Below, piece after piece: positions 8,846 through 16,490 of a stretch of DNA of 64,000 bases. Numbering within the stretch: the stretch's first letter is position 1; the number at the start of each line of letters is the position of its first letter. The notes under the pieces are model-generated. The model did no database searches and was not told the DNA's origin. It worked only from the letters and a program-made list of their open reading frames with translations. This DNA comes from CADCTB01 sp963768975 (lineage in GTDB: Bacteria > Actinomycetota > Acidimicrobiia > Acidimicrobiales > AC-14). Position numbers and translations under genes: made by a program. The stretch is taken from NCBI GenBank assembly GCA_963768975.1, contig CAVYKB010000003.1, positions 1-64,000 on the forward strand, in the 5' to 3' direction.

Positions 8846-9787
8846 ATGCGAGTGCCGACCCTCACCCCGCCCGCCTATCGCAAGGTCACCCTCTTCGCCC
8901 TGCTGGCACTGGCGTTCATCGTCGTCACCGGGGCCGCCGTGCGCCTTACCGGCTCCGGGCTGGGCTGCCCCGACTGGCCGACGTGCGCCGAGAACCGGTT
9001 GGTGGCGCCGTGGGAGTACCACGCCATGGTCGAGTTCGTGAACCGCACCATCACCGGCCTGGTCTCGGTGGCGGTGATGCTGGCCGTGCTGGGATCGCTG
9101 GTCAGGGTGCCCCGGCGCCCGGACCTCCTGAAGCTGTCGCTGGGGCTGGTGGTCGGAGTCCTCGGCCAGATCGTCCTCGGAGGGCTGACCGTCCATTTCG
9201 AGCTCAAGCCCGGCTTCGTGATGGCCCACTTCCTGCTTTCGATGGTCCTCATCGCCAACGCGGTGGTGCTCCACCACCGGGCTGGTCGTCCCGCGGGGCC
9301 CACCCGTCCTGCGGTCGGCCCCGACCTGCTGGCGCTCGGCCGCCTGGAGGTGGCCGCCGCCGGCCTGACCATCTTCCTGGGCACCATCGTCACCTCCTCG
9401 GGCCCCCACGGAGGCGACGAGGAGGCCGAGCGCCTGCCATTCCTCCTGCCCGACGTCACCCGGCTCCATGGCGTCTCGGTGATGCTCTTCCTGGCCGTCA
9501 CATTGGTCGTCCTCTGGCGGTTGCACAAGGCCGGCGCCGGCGGTGACATCCTGCGCCGCAGCGAGGTGCTGCTGGCCGTGCTGGTGGCCCAGGGCGCTCT
9601 GGGCTACGTCCAATACTTCACCGGCGTGCCGGCGCTGCTCGTCGGCTTCCACGTCGCCGGCGCCACCGCCACCTGGGTGGCCGTCCTGCGCCTCCACCTC
9701 GCCTTCCGCACGCCCGTCGCCGAGAGGGGAGAGGAGCCCGGCGGCAGTAGCGTAAATCCGTGGACGGTGGCTGTCAGCTTGCGATGA
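8846..9787 (+). CDS. ctaA: Heme A synthase (CtaA/Cox15 family)
   Basis: Membrane enzyme converting heme O to heme A for aa3-type cytochrome oxidase. 313 residues and about eight helices. The signature GAAVRLTGSGLGCPDWPTC carries the paired Cys (residues 41 and 47) seen in many bacterial members; VEFVNRTITG follows with the conserved Glu (63). Candidate heme-binding His lie in MAHFLLS, VLHHRAG, RLHGVSV and GFHVAGATATW. The second half repeats the four-helix pattern of the first, as usual in this family. ATG 8846 is the first start after the divergent small gene. The stop overlaps the clpS start (ATGA, 9784-9787). Confidence 0.93.
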   Translation: MRVPTLTPPAYRKVTLFALLALAFIVVTGAAVRLTGSGLGCPDWPTCAENRLVAPWEYHAMVEFVNRTITGLVSVAVMLAVLGSLVRVPRRPDLLKLSLGLVVGVLGQIVLGGLTVHFELKPGFVMAHFLLSMVLIANAVVLHHRAGRPAGPTRPAVGPDLLALGRLEVAAAGLTIFLGTIVTSSGPHGGDEEAERLPFLLPDVTRLHGVSVMLFLAVTLVVLWRLHKAGAGGDILRRSEVLLAVLVAQGALGYVQYFTGVPALLVGFHVAGATATWVAVLRLHLAFRTPVAERGEEPGGSSVNPWTVAVSLR

Positions 9788-10074
9788 CCACCGCACCGGT
9801 CGAGGTGCGGGAGCCCGACATCGACGATGTCGTCACCCCCGACCGGCCGTGGATCGTGATCGTGTGGAACGATCCCATCAACCTGATGAGCTACGTGACC
9901 TTCGTGTTCCAGAAGCTTTTCGGTTACAGCCTGGAGAAGGCCACCAAGCTCATGCTCGACGTGCACGAGAAGGGTCGGGCCGTGGTTTCGAGCGGGCCCC
10001 GGGAGAAGGCGGAGCTCGACGTCTTCCGTCTCCACGAGCACGGGCTGTGGGCCACCATGGAGCACGAGTCGTGA
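9784..10074 (+). CDS. clpS: ClpS, ATP-dependent Clp protease adaptor
   Basis: N-recognin that delivers N-degron substrates to a ClpA/ClpC-type unfoldase. 96 residues, the usual actinobacterial size. Motifs: PWIVIVWNDPINLMSYV (substrate-pocket strand and loop), FVFQKLFGYSLEKATKLML, and VHEKGRAVVSSGPREKAEL. The start overlaps the ctaA stop and the stop overlaps the next gene (GTGA, 10071-10074), so all three are probably translationally coupled. The flexible N-terminal segment is short. Confidence 0.95.
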   Translation: MTTAPVEVREPDIDDVVTPDRPWIVIVWNDPINLMSYVTFVFQKLFGYSLEKATKLMLDVHEKGRAVVSSGPREKAELDVFRLHEHGLWATMEHES

Positions 10075-10556
10075 TCCGTCGACGGGTGAAGCGCAACTTC
10101 GCCGGCGGCTTCGACCTGCGCATCCCGGCCGACGAGCGTGACATTCTCCGCTCCGTCGGGCCCAGCCTGCGGGAGGTGCTCGTCGACCGGGCCACGTCCA
10201 TCGAGCCGGGGGAGGACGAGGCCGTCGACCGGCTGTTCCCCGCCGCCTACCCGGACGACGAGGAGCGCCAGGCCGAGTTCCGGCTGCTGGCCCACGACCA
10301 GCTCCTCGAGTCCCACCTCGGCGCCCTTGCCGTCCTGGAAGAGACCGCCGGCGCCGACCACCTCGACGAGGCACAGCTGCTGGCGTGGATGCGGGCGCTC
10401 AACCACATCCGCCTGGTGCTCGGGGTCCGTCTCGGCGTCACCGAGGACGGCGACGAGCGGCCCCGCAGCCGCCGCGACCCCCGGGCGCCGGCCTTCGCCG
10501 TCTACGACTACCTGACCTACCTGCAGGGCGAGATCATCGAGGCGCTCTCCGACTAA
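10071..10556 (+). CDS. DUF2017 family protein
   Basis: GTG at 10071 overlaps the clpS stop. 161 residues, acidic, helical, no membrane segment. Reads RRVKRNFAGGFDLRIPADER, later AWMRALNHIRLVLGVRLGVT and YDYLTYLQGEIIEALSD. I recognise this as the DUF2017 family that commonly follows clpS in actinobacteria. Function unknown; the conserved neighbourhood suggests a link to regulated proteolysis (inference). Confidence 0.85.
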   Translation: MIRRRVKRNFAGGFDLRIPADERDILRSVGPSLREVLVDRATSIEPGEDEAVDRLFPAAYPDDEERQAEFRLLAHDQLLESHLGALAVLEETAGADHLDEAQLLAWMRALNHIRLVLGVRLGVTEDGDERPRSRRDPRAPAFAVYDYLTYLQGEIIEALSD

Positions 10557-10612
10557 TTCGTGGTGCCGCCGGCGCTCCGAGGTGTCTGTCATCGCGATCC
10601 TGACGTAGACCG

Positions 10613-11440
10613 CTACCCGGGTGCGAACATCGCTCCTACGGTGCCGGGTCCGGTATGGGCACCCACGCTGGGCCCGATGACGTAGCGGACCACTTCGCGG
10701 ACCTCGTCGGCCTCCCGGAGCTGCTCCTCCAGGGCTTCGACGAGGGGCAGGGTGCCCGGGTCGGAGACTCCCACGCCCACCCGGAGGCGGGTGCCGGCGG
10801 CCTGTATGAACCCCGCCATGGCGCCGGCGGCGGACCGGAAGCCGTCACAGCGGTCGACCTCCCGCATGACGCCGCCCGCGAGTGTGAGCACCGGGATGGT
10901 CGTGGTCGACGCGGCCACGTCGCCGGCGAGGCGCCCGCCGGCTCGGGCGGAGTCGAGGGCGCCCACCACGAAGACGTTGCCGACGGTCGCCCCCACCCGC
11001 TCGGCCGCTCGCGCCGCTTCCTCGAGCGATGCGCCGCCGGCGGCTGCCTCCGCGGCCTCCCACAAACACAGCGACACGGCGAAGGACGCGGTCCCGGTAT
11101 CGACGATCCGGACGGGTACCGGTGACACCTGGCTGGCCAGCCGGGCGGCGTTCACCGTCCCGGAGACCGACGAGCCGATGTGGACCGACAGGATCTCCGT
11201 CGCCCCACGCATGGCGGCGGTCTCGTACGCCGCTGCGATCCGGCCAGGACTGGGTTGCGAGGTCGACACGGTCGGGCGCCCGGTGCGGAACCGGGCGTAG
11301 AACTCGGTGGCGTCGAGGTCGATCCCCTCGAGGTACTCCTCCCCGTCGACGGTCACCGAGAGGGGGACGACCTCCACCCGGTACCGCTCCGCCAGCTCGG
11401 GCGGGAGCTGGGCGTTGGAGTCGGTGACCAGCCCGATCAC
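10613..11440 (-). CDS. DegV-family fatty-acid-binding protein (FakB-like)
   Basis: 275 residues, the normal DegV length. The N-terminus IGLVTDSNAQLPPEL matches the DegV signature (DS followed by an LP motif), and PTVSTSQPSPG with VHIGSSVSGTV form the fatty-acid carboxylate and kinase-contact loops known from FakB proteins. The C-terminal lobe has VLTLAGGVMREV and IGPSVGAHTGPGTVGAMF, the usual ending. FakB proteins present fatty acids to FakA for phosphorylation. Downstream of plsY on the same strand after 64 bases, consistent with a role in acyl-phosphate use; no fakA is visible. Confidence 0.9.
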   Translation of the reverse strand: MIGLVTDSNAQLPPELAERYRVEVVPLSVTVDGEEYLEGIDLDATEFYARFRTGRPTVSTSQPSPGRIAAAYETAAMRGATEILSVHIGSSVSGTVNAARLASQVSPVPVRIVDTGTASFAVSLCLWEAAEAAAGGASLEEAARAAERVGATVGNVFVVGALDSARAGGRLAGDVAASTTTIPVLTLAGGVMREVDRCDGFRSAAGAMAGFIQAAGTRLRVGVGVSDPGTLPLVEALEEQLREADEVREVVRYVIGPSVGAHTGPGTVGAMFAPG

Positions 11441-11504
11441 TGGTCGGTACTCCCTGCGGGAGTGCGTCCCAGTGAGTGTTCGTTGGACCGGCCGCCCGGG
11501 CCGA

Positions 11505-12098
11505 TCACGGTCGAATTTCTGCAGTCAGAAACTTGTACATGATCACCGCGCTGCTGGCGGCGGCCGAGATCGGCAGTGCGGCGCTGGGCGCCGGCCCCCA
11601 CCCGTTGGGCCAACCCCTACGCCACCACAAGACGCCGGCGGTGACCCAGGTCGCCGAGGCCACCGCAGTCCCCGGCAGCGTGCGGCCGGTCCACTTGCCC
11701 ACCGCCCAGGCCACACCGAGGTCGATGGGCATGTAGGCGGGGAACGTCGCCGCGCACTGGCCGAGGCTGACGGCCACCCCTTTGCCGCCCCGGAAGCCGT
11801 TCCAGACGGGGAGGCAGTGGCCGATGACGGCCGCGGTGCCGGCTACGTGGGCCCCGGTCGCTTGGGCGAGGCGCCGGCCGGCCGCGCAGGCCAGCGCCCC
11901 CTTGGCTGCGTCGGCGGCGAGGATCCCGGACCCCCACCACGTGCCGAGCAGGTGCATGGCGTTCACCGCACCGGGGTTGCCGGTGCCGCCTTGGCGGAGG
12001 TCGGTCCGGCCGCCACTCGCGATCCGGGCTGCGGTGTCGGCGCAGGGTATGGACCCGATCAGGTAGCCGGCGGCGGCCGAAGCCAGGGCGGCGAGCAC
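11505..12098 (-). CDS. plsY: Acyl-phosphate:glycerol-3-phosphate acyltransferase PlsY
   Basis: Membrane enzyme making lysophosphatidic acid from acyl-phosphate and glycerol-3-phosphate. 197 residues, about five to six helices. The three family motifs are visible: GYLIGSIPCADTAAR, GGTGNPGAVNAMHLLG (phosphate-binding loop), and PVWNGFRGGKGVAVSLG. Gly-Thr replaces the more usual Gly-Ser in the second motif. Start ATG 12098 is the first in frame; divergent from the hydrolase at 12159. Next downstream is the DegV gene, which fits fatty-acid uptake into phospholipid. Confidence 0.92.
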   Translation of the reverse strand: MLAALASAAAGYLIGSIPCADTAARIASGGRTDLRQGGTGNPGAVNAMHLLGTWWGSGILAADAAKGALACAAGRRLAQATGAHVAGTAAVIGHCLPVWNGFRGGKGVAVSLGQCAATFPAYMPIDLGVAWAVGKWTGRTLPGTAVASATWVTAGVLWWRRGWPNGWGPAPSAALPISAAASSAVIMYKFLTAEIRP

Positions 12099-12158
12099 AA
12101 GGCGAGCGTAGATGCCGGCCGGCGTGGCATACGGTCAGTGCATGGCAGCGGGCGCGGC

Positions 12159-12980
12159 GTGAGGGTTGCGGTCGACGAGGGGGTGGCCCTCGAGTGCGAC
12201 GTCCGGGCCGGCGGCGCCGGCGTCCCGTTCCTGCTCGTCCATGGGCTGTCGTCGAACCGCCGGCTGTGGGAAGGCACGGCCGCTCGGCTGCACGACCTGG
12301 GCCACTCCGTCGCCACCGTCGACCTCCGGGGCCATGGCGGCAGCGACAAGCCGGACCATGGCTACGACTTCGCCACGCTGGGCTCGGACCTGCTGGCCGT
12401 TCTGGATGCGGTGGGTTTCGAACGGGCCGTGCTGGCGGGCCAGTCGACCGGCGGGAACATCGTGGTGGACCTGGCGGTTCGGGCGGCCGAGCGGGTCGCC
12501 GGCGTGGTGGGAGTCGACGGTGGCGCCCTGGAGCTGGCCCGGCAGTGGCCGGACTGGGGCCGGTGCAGGGTGGCGCTGGCGCCGCCGCCCTTGGCCGGCA
12601 CGCCAGCGGCCACGGTGGAGGGGTGGATGCGCAGCGGCCATCCGTCATGGTCGGACTGGGCGATCGAGGCCAGCATGGCCAACTTCGAGCACCTGTCCGA
12701 TGGAACCGTCCGCCCGTGGCTGAGCCTGGCCAATCACCTCCGCATCCTCCGGTCGCTGTGGGAGCACCGGCCATCGACCGTCATCCCGAAGGTCGCTGTC
12801 CCCGTACTCCTTGTGATGGCCGACACGGACGACGCATGGACGGAGCAGAAGCGAGCCATGGAGGTCGAGCTCGTGGCCGAGTGCCCGCACGTCCGGGTCG
12901 CGTGGTTCTCGCCCGGCGACCACGATCTTCACGCCCAGCACCCCGCCGAGCTGGCCGACCTGCTCCACGCCAGCTTCTAA
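12159..12980 (+). CDS. Alpha/beta-fold hydrolase
   Basis: About 273 residues. Oxyanion motif LLVHGLSSNRRLWEG, TVDLRGHGGSDKPDHGYD, nucleophile elbow VLAGQSTGGNIVVDLA (Ser), acid probably in LLVMADTDDAW, and His in SPGDHDLHAQHP. This is the canonical order for the family (esterase, epoxide hydrolase or lactonase types). No signal peptide or membrane helix. The start is uncertain: GTG 12159 or GTG 12138, neither with a clear ribosome binding site. The substrate cannot be inferred from context. Confidence 0.85.
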   Translation: MRVAVDEGVALECDVRAGGAGVPFLLVHGLSSNRRLWEGTAARLHDLGHSVATVDLRGHGGSDKPDHGYDFATLGSDLLAVLDAVGFERAVLAGQSTGGNIVVDLAVRAAERVAGVVGVDGGALELARQWPDWGRCRVALAPPPLAGTPAATVEGWMRSGHPSWSDWAIEASMANFEHLSDGTVRPWLSLANHLRILRSLWEHRPSTVIPKVAVPVLLVMADTDDAWTEQKRAMEVELVAECPHVRVAWFSPGDHDLHAQHPAELADLLHASF

Positions 12981-13001
12981 AAATGTGCAGGGCTATCTAA
13001 G

Positions 13002-14234
13002 ATGAGCTCGATGGCACGGCTGCTGGTCATCATGGGCTCCGGAGAAACCAGCCCGACAATGAGCAAGGTCCACCGGGACCTGCTCGAACGGGTCGGTCCG
13101 GGGCCGGCGGTCATGCTGGACACCCCGTTCGGGTTCCAGGAGAACGCCGACGACATCTCGGCCAAGGCGCTCGCCTATTTCGGAGAGAGCGTCCGGCGGG
13201 AGCTGACGGTGGCGCCGTTCCGAGTCGCCGAGGGCGCCGACCCTCTTGCGTACGAGACCACGCTCGCACGGCTGCGGGAGGCGGCGTATGTGTTCGCCGG
13301 CCCGGGAAGCCCTTCCTACGCCCTGGCCCAATGGGCTGGCAGCCAGGTGCCGGCGGTGCTTGCGCAGAAGCTGCGGGCCGGCGGGTGCGTGACCTTCGCC
13401 AGCGCGGCAGCGTGCACGCTCGGGCCGTTCGCCTTGCCCGTCTATGAGATCTACAAGGTGGGCGAGGGCGTCAGGTGGCTCGAAGGCATGAACCTCATGG
13501 CCGAGGTCGGGCTACCGGCGGTCGTCGTTCCCCACTTCAACAACGCGGAGGGCGGCAACCACGACACCCGTTACTGCTACATGGGCGAGCGCCGGCTCTC
13601 AATGCTCGAGTCCCTGCTGCCCGACGGGGTATTCATCCTGGGCGTCGACGAGCACACGGCCTGCATCATGGACCTCGACGCGGGGACCGCCACGGTGGCC
13701 GGCCTCGGATCGGTGACGGTGCGCCGGCAGGGTCGCATGTCGGCGATCGCAACCGGCACCACGGTGCCCATCGCCGAGCTGGCAGGGACCGAGGACGGCG
13801 GGGCGCCGGCGCCCGTTCTTGCGCCGGCGCCGGATGCTGCCGGTACTGACCCGCTGACCGCCGATATCGACCGTTCCGAGCAGGCCTTCTCCTCCGCACT
13901 GCGCGCTGGCGACGGTCCCGCGGCGGTCAAGGTCACGCTCGAGCTCGACGACCTCCTGCACGACTGGTCGCGTGACACCACCCAGTCGGGCCTGATGGAG
14001 CGTGGCCGGGCCACCCTCCGGGCCATGATCGTCCGGTTGGGCGAAGCCGCCGAGGTCGGGCTGCAGGATCCCCGATCGGCGGTCGCCCCGTTCGTCGAGG
14101 CGCTCCTCGACGCCCGCCGGTCCGCCCGCGCCAGCGGCCGTTACGCCGACGCCGACACCCTGCGGGATCGCCTGCTCGCCGCCGGCGTCGAGGTACGCGA
14201 CACCGCCGAGGGCACCGAGTGGCAGCTACGATGA
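13002..14234 (+). CDS. Peptidase S51-like domain fused to a CysRS-type C-terminal domain
   Basis: 410 residues in two parts. Residues 1-240 resemble the class I glutamine-amidotransferase-like S51/cyanophycinase fold: LLVIMGSGETSPTM at the start, VFAGPGSPSYALAQW, a nucleophile-like turn in FASAAACTLGPFALP, and VPHFNNAEGGNHDTRYCY. After an Ala/Pro linker (about 260-285), residues 290-410 look like the C-terminal helical region of cysteinyl-tRNA synthetase: FVEALLDARRSARASGRYAD, ADTLRDRLLAAGVEVRDTAE and GTEWQL. The synthetase catalytic core (HIGH, KMSKS, zinc ligands) is absent. ATG 13011 is an alternative start. Function unknown. tRNA-Glu follows after 17 bases. Confidence 0.8.
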   Translation: MSSMARLLVIMGSGETSPTMSKVHRDLLERVGPGPAVMLDTPFGFQENADDISAKALAYFGESVRRELTVAPFRVAEGADPLAYETTLARLREAAYVFAGPGSPSYALAQWAGSQVPAVLAQKLRAGGCVTFASAAACTLGPFALPVYEIYKVGEGVRWLEGMNLMAEVGLPAVVVPHFNNAEGGNHDTRYCYMGERRLSMLESLLPDGVFILGVDEHTACIMDLDAGTATVAGLGSVTVRRQGRMSAIATGTTVPIAELAGTEDGGAPAPVLAPAPDAAGTDPLTADIDRSEQAFSSALRAGDGPAAVKVTLELDDLLHDWSRDTTQSGLMERGRATLRAMIVRLGEAAEVGLQDPRSAVAPFVEALLDARRSARASGRYADADTLRDRLLAAGVEVRDTAEGTEWQLR

Positions 14235-14251
14235 GGGTCCCTTAGGGACCG

Positions 14252-14324
14252 GCCCCCATCGTCTAGCGGCCCAGGACACCGCTCTTTCAAGGCGGCAGCA
14301 CGGGTTCGAATCCCGTTGGGGGCG
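14252..14324 (+). tRNA. tRNA-Glu (anticodon TTC)
   Basis: Seven-base acceptor stem GCCCCCA with TGGGGGC, D-arm, anticodon loop CTTTCAA in a CCGCT/GGCGG stem, T-arm with GGTTCGAATCC, discriminator G at 14324. CCA is not encoded. An integrase relic lies directly downstream, as expected when a tRNA 3' end was an attachment site. Confidence 0.92.
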
Positions 14325-14424
14325 CCGGCAACGGTAGCTCAGGCAGGTCTGCGGTGGTTGCGTCGGAACGGCACGTTGCCACTCGAAAGGGGTCGTCGTG
14401 ACCGGATTGGGCGGCAGCGGGGGC

Positions 14425-15000
14425 GTGATGGACCGCAACCTGCTCCCGTTTCTCGGCAACGTACCTGTCAGGGCGCGGGGGCCGGCCGCCCGCTGGCGCC
14501 GGCAACGATCCGTCGGGCCTACGGCATCCTGCACCGGGCCCTCGTCCAGGGCGTGAAGTGGGCATGGCTGAATGCCAGCCCGGCCTCATCGGCGACGCCC
14601 CCCGTACCCCGACACCCGACATCAACCTCGCCGGCGCCCCACGAGCTGGCCCGGCTGTTCTCGCTGGCCACCGAGGTCGAGGTCGACCTGGCCGACTACA
14701 GCCTCCTGGCCGCCGCCACCGGGCGCCCGTCGCAGCGAGCTGATCGCGCTGCGTGGCCCAACCTCGACCTCGACAAACGGACCGTGTGGATCTCGCGAGG
14801 CATCGTCCTCGGCGACGACGGGCCGGTGGAGAAGGACACCAAGACCCACGCCGCTCGCCGGGTGTCCCTCGACCGGACCACGGTGGCGGCCATGACCGCA
14901 CACCGTGCCCGGGCTGAAGTGCGCGCCCGGCTGTGCGAGCACGAGCTGGACCGCCGGCCTTGGTGTTCAGCAACGAGGTGTTGCCCCCATCCGGTATCTC
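14425..15000 (+). pseudogene. Tyrosine recombinase (phage-type integrase) relic
   Basis: Pieces of a tyrosine integrase in several frames. NLLPFLGNVPV is the end of the N-terminal SAM-like domain; then LAPATIRRAYGILHRALVQG and VKWAWLNAS of the core-binding domain; then LLAAATGARRSELIALRW (catalytic Arg region, frame change near 14725), NLDLDKRTVWISRGIVLGD, and THAARRVSLDRTTVAAM (catalytic Lys/beta region). It ends near LVFSNEVLPPSG; the HxxR and Tyr motifs are missing. The gene starts about 100 bases after tRNA-Glu and reads away from it. Confidence 0.8.
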
Positions 15001-15185
15001 AGCGAACCAGCCGGACCAGCCCGGCCGGTCGAGAGCTGACTCGCGTTCGGCTCCCCGGAAGAGGGGTCAGACCGGAGGCCACGAACCCATCGATTGACCG
15101 GCTTGCGCCACTCGCTCGGGGGTTGGGTGGCGATCCAGTCCGCGATGCCCGGGCCGAAACCACGAAGCTCCCACTCGGCGGGCAA
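14967..15185 (-). CDS. Small unidentified ORF, third in a tiny cassette
   Basis: TTG at 15185 gives a 72-residue frame whose first 45 residues look coding: LPAEWELRGFGPGIADWIAT and QPPSEWRKPVNRWVRGLRSD. The pattern of a beta strand, then helix WIATQPPSEW, then a second helix loosely recalls RelE/ParE-type toxins, but no catalytic signature is visible. It starts nine bases after the preceding stop on the same strand. The tail overlaps the integrase relic, so the reading frame may be truncated there. Confidence 0.35.
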   Translation of the reverse strand: MPAEWELRGFGPGIADWIATQPPSEWRKPVNRWVRGLRSDPSSGEPNASQLSTGRAGPAGSLRYRMGATPRC

Positions 15186-15194
15186 GGTGCAGGA

Positions 15195-15377
15195 CTACTG
15201 CGCCAAGTCTTCGCCGAGCAGCCAAGCGATCTCATCCATGTCGTCGGGTACACCAGGGTCGGTTCGGGCGAGTTCGACGTTGCGTTCGAGCCGTTGCTTG
15301 CGCTCGGGATCGGCCTGGATCACTTGCCAGTACCACTCCCGGCGAGCGCTCGCCGCGGTCGTTTCCGGCTCGCTCAT
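15195..15377 (-). CDS. Small hydrophilic protein (60 residues)
   Basis: ATG 15377 (MSEPETTAASARREWYWQVI) to a stop at 15195-15197. Mixed charged helical sequence with WYWQVIQADPERKQRLERNV and VPDDMDEIAWLLGED. The start overlaps the stop of the upstream 44-residue ORF (ATGA), which argues both are real. No family recognised; an antitoxin-like role is only a guess. Confidence 0.45.
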   Translation of the reverse strand: MSEPETTAASARREWYWQVIQADPERKQRLERNVELARTDPGVPDDMDEIAWLLGEDLAQ

Positions 15378-15508
15378 CGCTCCCCAGCAGTCGGAAGCTC
15401 GGCCGGCCATACCGCTGTGAGGATGTCGACCGTGATGTCGGCGCCGGCCTTGCGGCGCGCCTCGACTTCCGGGACTTTCGGCTTGGGCAGGCGGATCACC
15501 TGACGCAT
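15374..15508 (-). CDS. Very small basic/hydrophobic ORF (44 residues)
   Basis: ATG 15508 (MRQVIRLPKPKVPEVEARRK) continuing AGADITVDILTAVWPAELPT and ending over the next start (ATGA). Short, but the overlap with a second plausible gene and the same orientation as the third support a coupled set. No known domain. Confidence 0.4.
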   Translation of the reverse strand: MRQVIRLPKPKVPEVEARRKAGADITVDILTAVWPAELPTAGER

Positions 15509-15787
15509 CGATCCAGTATGCGGGCTGCCGTCACGTCTCGACCTATCTTCGCCGGCCGACCGCCGACGGACCTGCCTGGGTGGCCGAGCCGCTCCTGCAG
15601 CGTCGCGCATGCAATGAACGGGGGTCGTAGACTTTGGTCACGATGACGACGACGAGGAGCAGTCGCCTGGGCCCAGATGCGCGCCCTGTCGCCGTGCCCG
15701 AGGACCATGCTGATACCGCGGTCAAGAAGGCTGCCGGAGTTGTCGAGCTCGCCGAGCACGCCGGCGCCGCCAGGTCGACGAAGTAGC

Positions 15788-16040
15788 GCGCCTCTGCCCT
15801 GCCGAACACGGCCAGCACCTGGTCGCTGTCCCCGGCTCGGCGCTGGAACAGGCGGAGGCGTTGGCCGCTGCCGCCTACGGCGCCGATCGATCCTGGTTCC
15901 TGGTCAACGGCTCGACCAGCGGGAACCAGGCCATGGTCATCAGCGTCTGCATCCCGGCGACGTCAGCCTTACCTCCCGCAACACCACAAGGCCATTGTCT
16001 CGGCACTCATCCTCGCCGGCGTGCGGCCCGTCTACACCGG
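15788..16040 (+). pseudogene. Orn/Lys/Arg decarboxylase fragment
   Basis: The readable core ALAAAAYGADRSWFLVNGST followed by SGNQAMV is the PLP-binding N-terminal part of the Orn/Lys/Arg decarboxylase major domain. It continues after frame changes with HPGDVSLTSRNTHKA-like and SALILAGVRPVYTG sequence. The fragment ends abruptly at about 16035; the PLP Lys region and the rest (hundreds of residues) are absent. A relic in the decayed island after tRNA-Glu. Confidence 0.65.
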
Positions 16041-16490
16041 AGATCTACATTGAGCTCTACCACGTCGAGCCGTTCCACAGCGGCCTGAAGGGCTATGTCG
16101 ACTGCCCGGCCTTCGAGCCCGCCGACTGGGAGTTCGGCGAAAGGTGGTCCAACCAGGTCATGACCCTCAACCGCGACGTTCGAGGGCATCGGACGCCTAC
16201 CGTCGGTACTACCAGCTCGTGACCAAGCTGCGAGGCCGGCCGCCGGAGCACGCCGCCCTGTGGGTCTGCCTCTATCCCAACGTCATGCTGGAGTGGTACC
16301 CGGAGGCGCTGGCGGTCTCGTTCCAGCTGCCGACATCGCCCCTCCACCACGCGCAATGTCGTGGACCTTTTCTACCCCGCCGACGTGCGGGCCGGGCATC
16401 GAGAGGTCGTGGCGGCGCACCAGGCGGCCTACGACGAGAGCGCGGCCGAGGACCGCCTCATCGTGTGCGTGGAGTTCCCGGCGGGTCAGG
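16040..16490 (+). pseudogene. Rieske ring-hydroxylase alpha-subunit fragment
   Basis: Starts abruptly with YIELYHVEPFHSGLKGYVD, the mononuclear-iron region of ring-hydroxylating oxygenase alpha subunits (the conserved His pair), then ADWEFGERWSNQVMTL, AALWVCLYPNVMLEWYPEAL and, in another frame, VVDLFYPADVRAGHREVVAA and AAYDESAAEDRLIV. At least three frames are needed. The Rieske [2Fe-2S] domain is missing. The 3' end runs into the VOC gene on the other strand. Confidence 0.65.
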
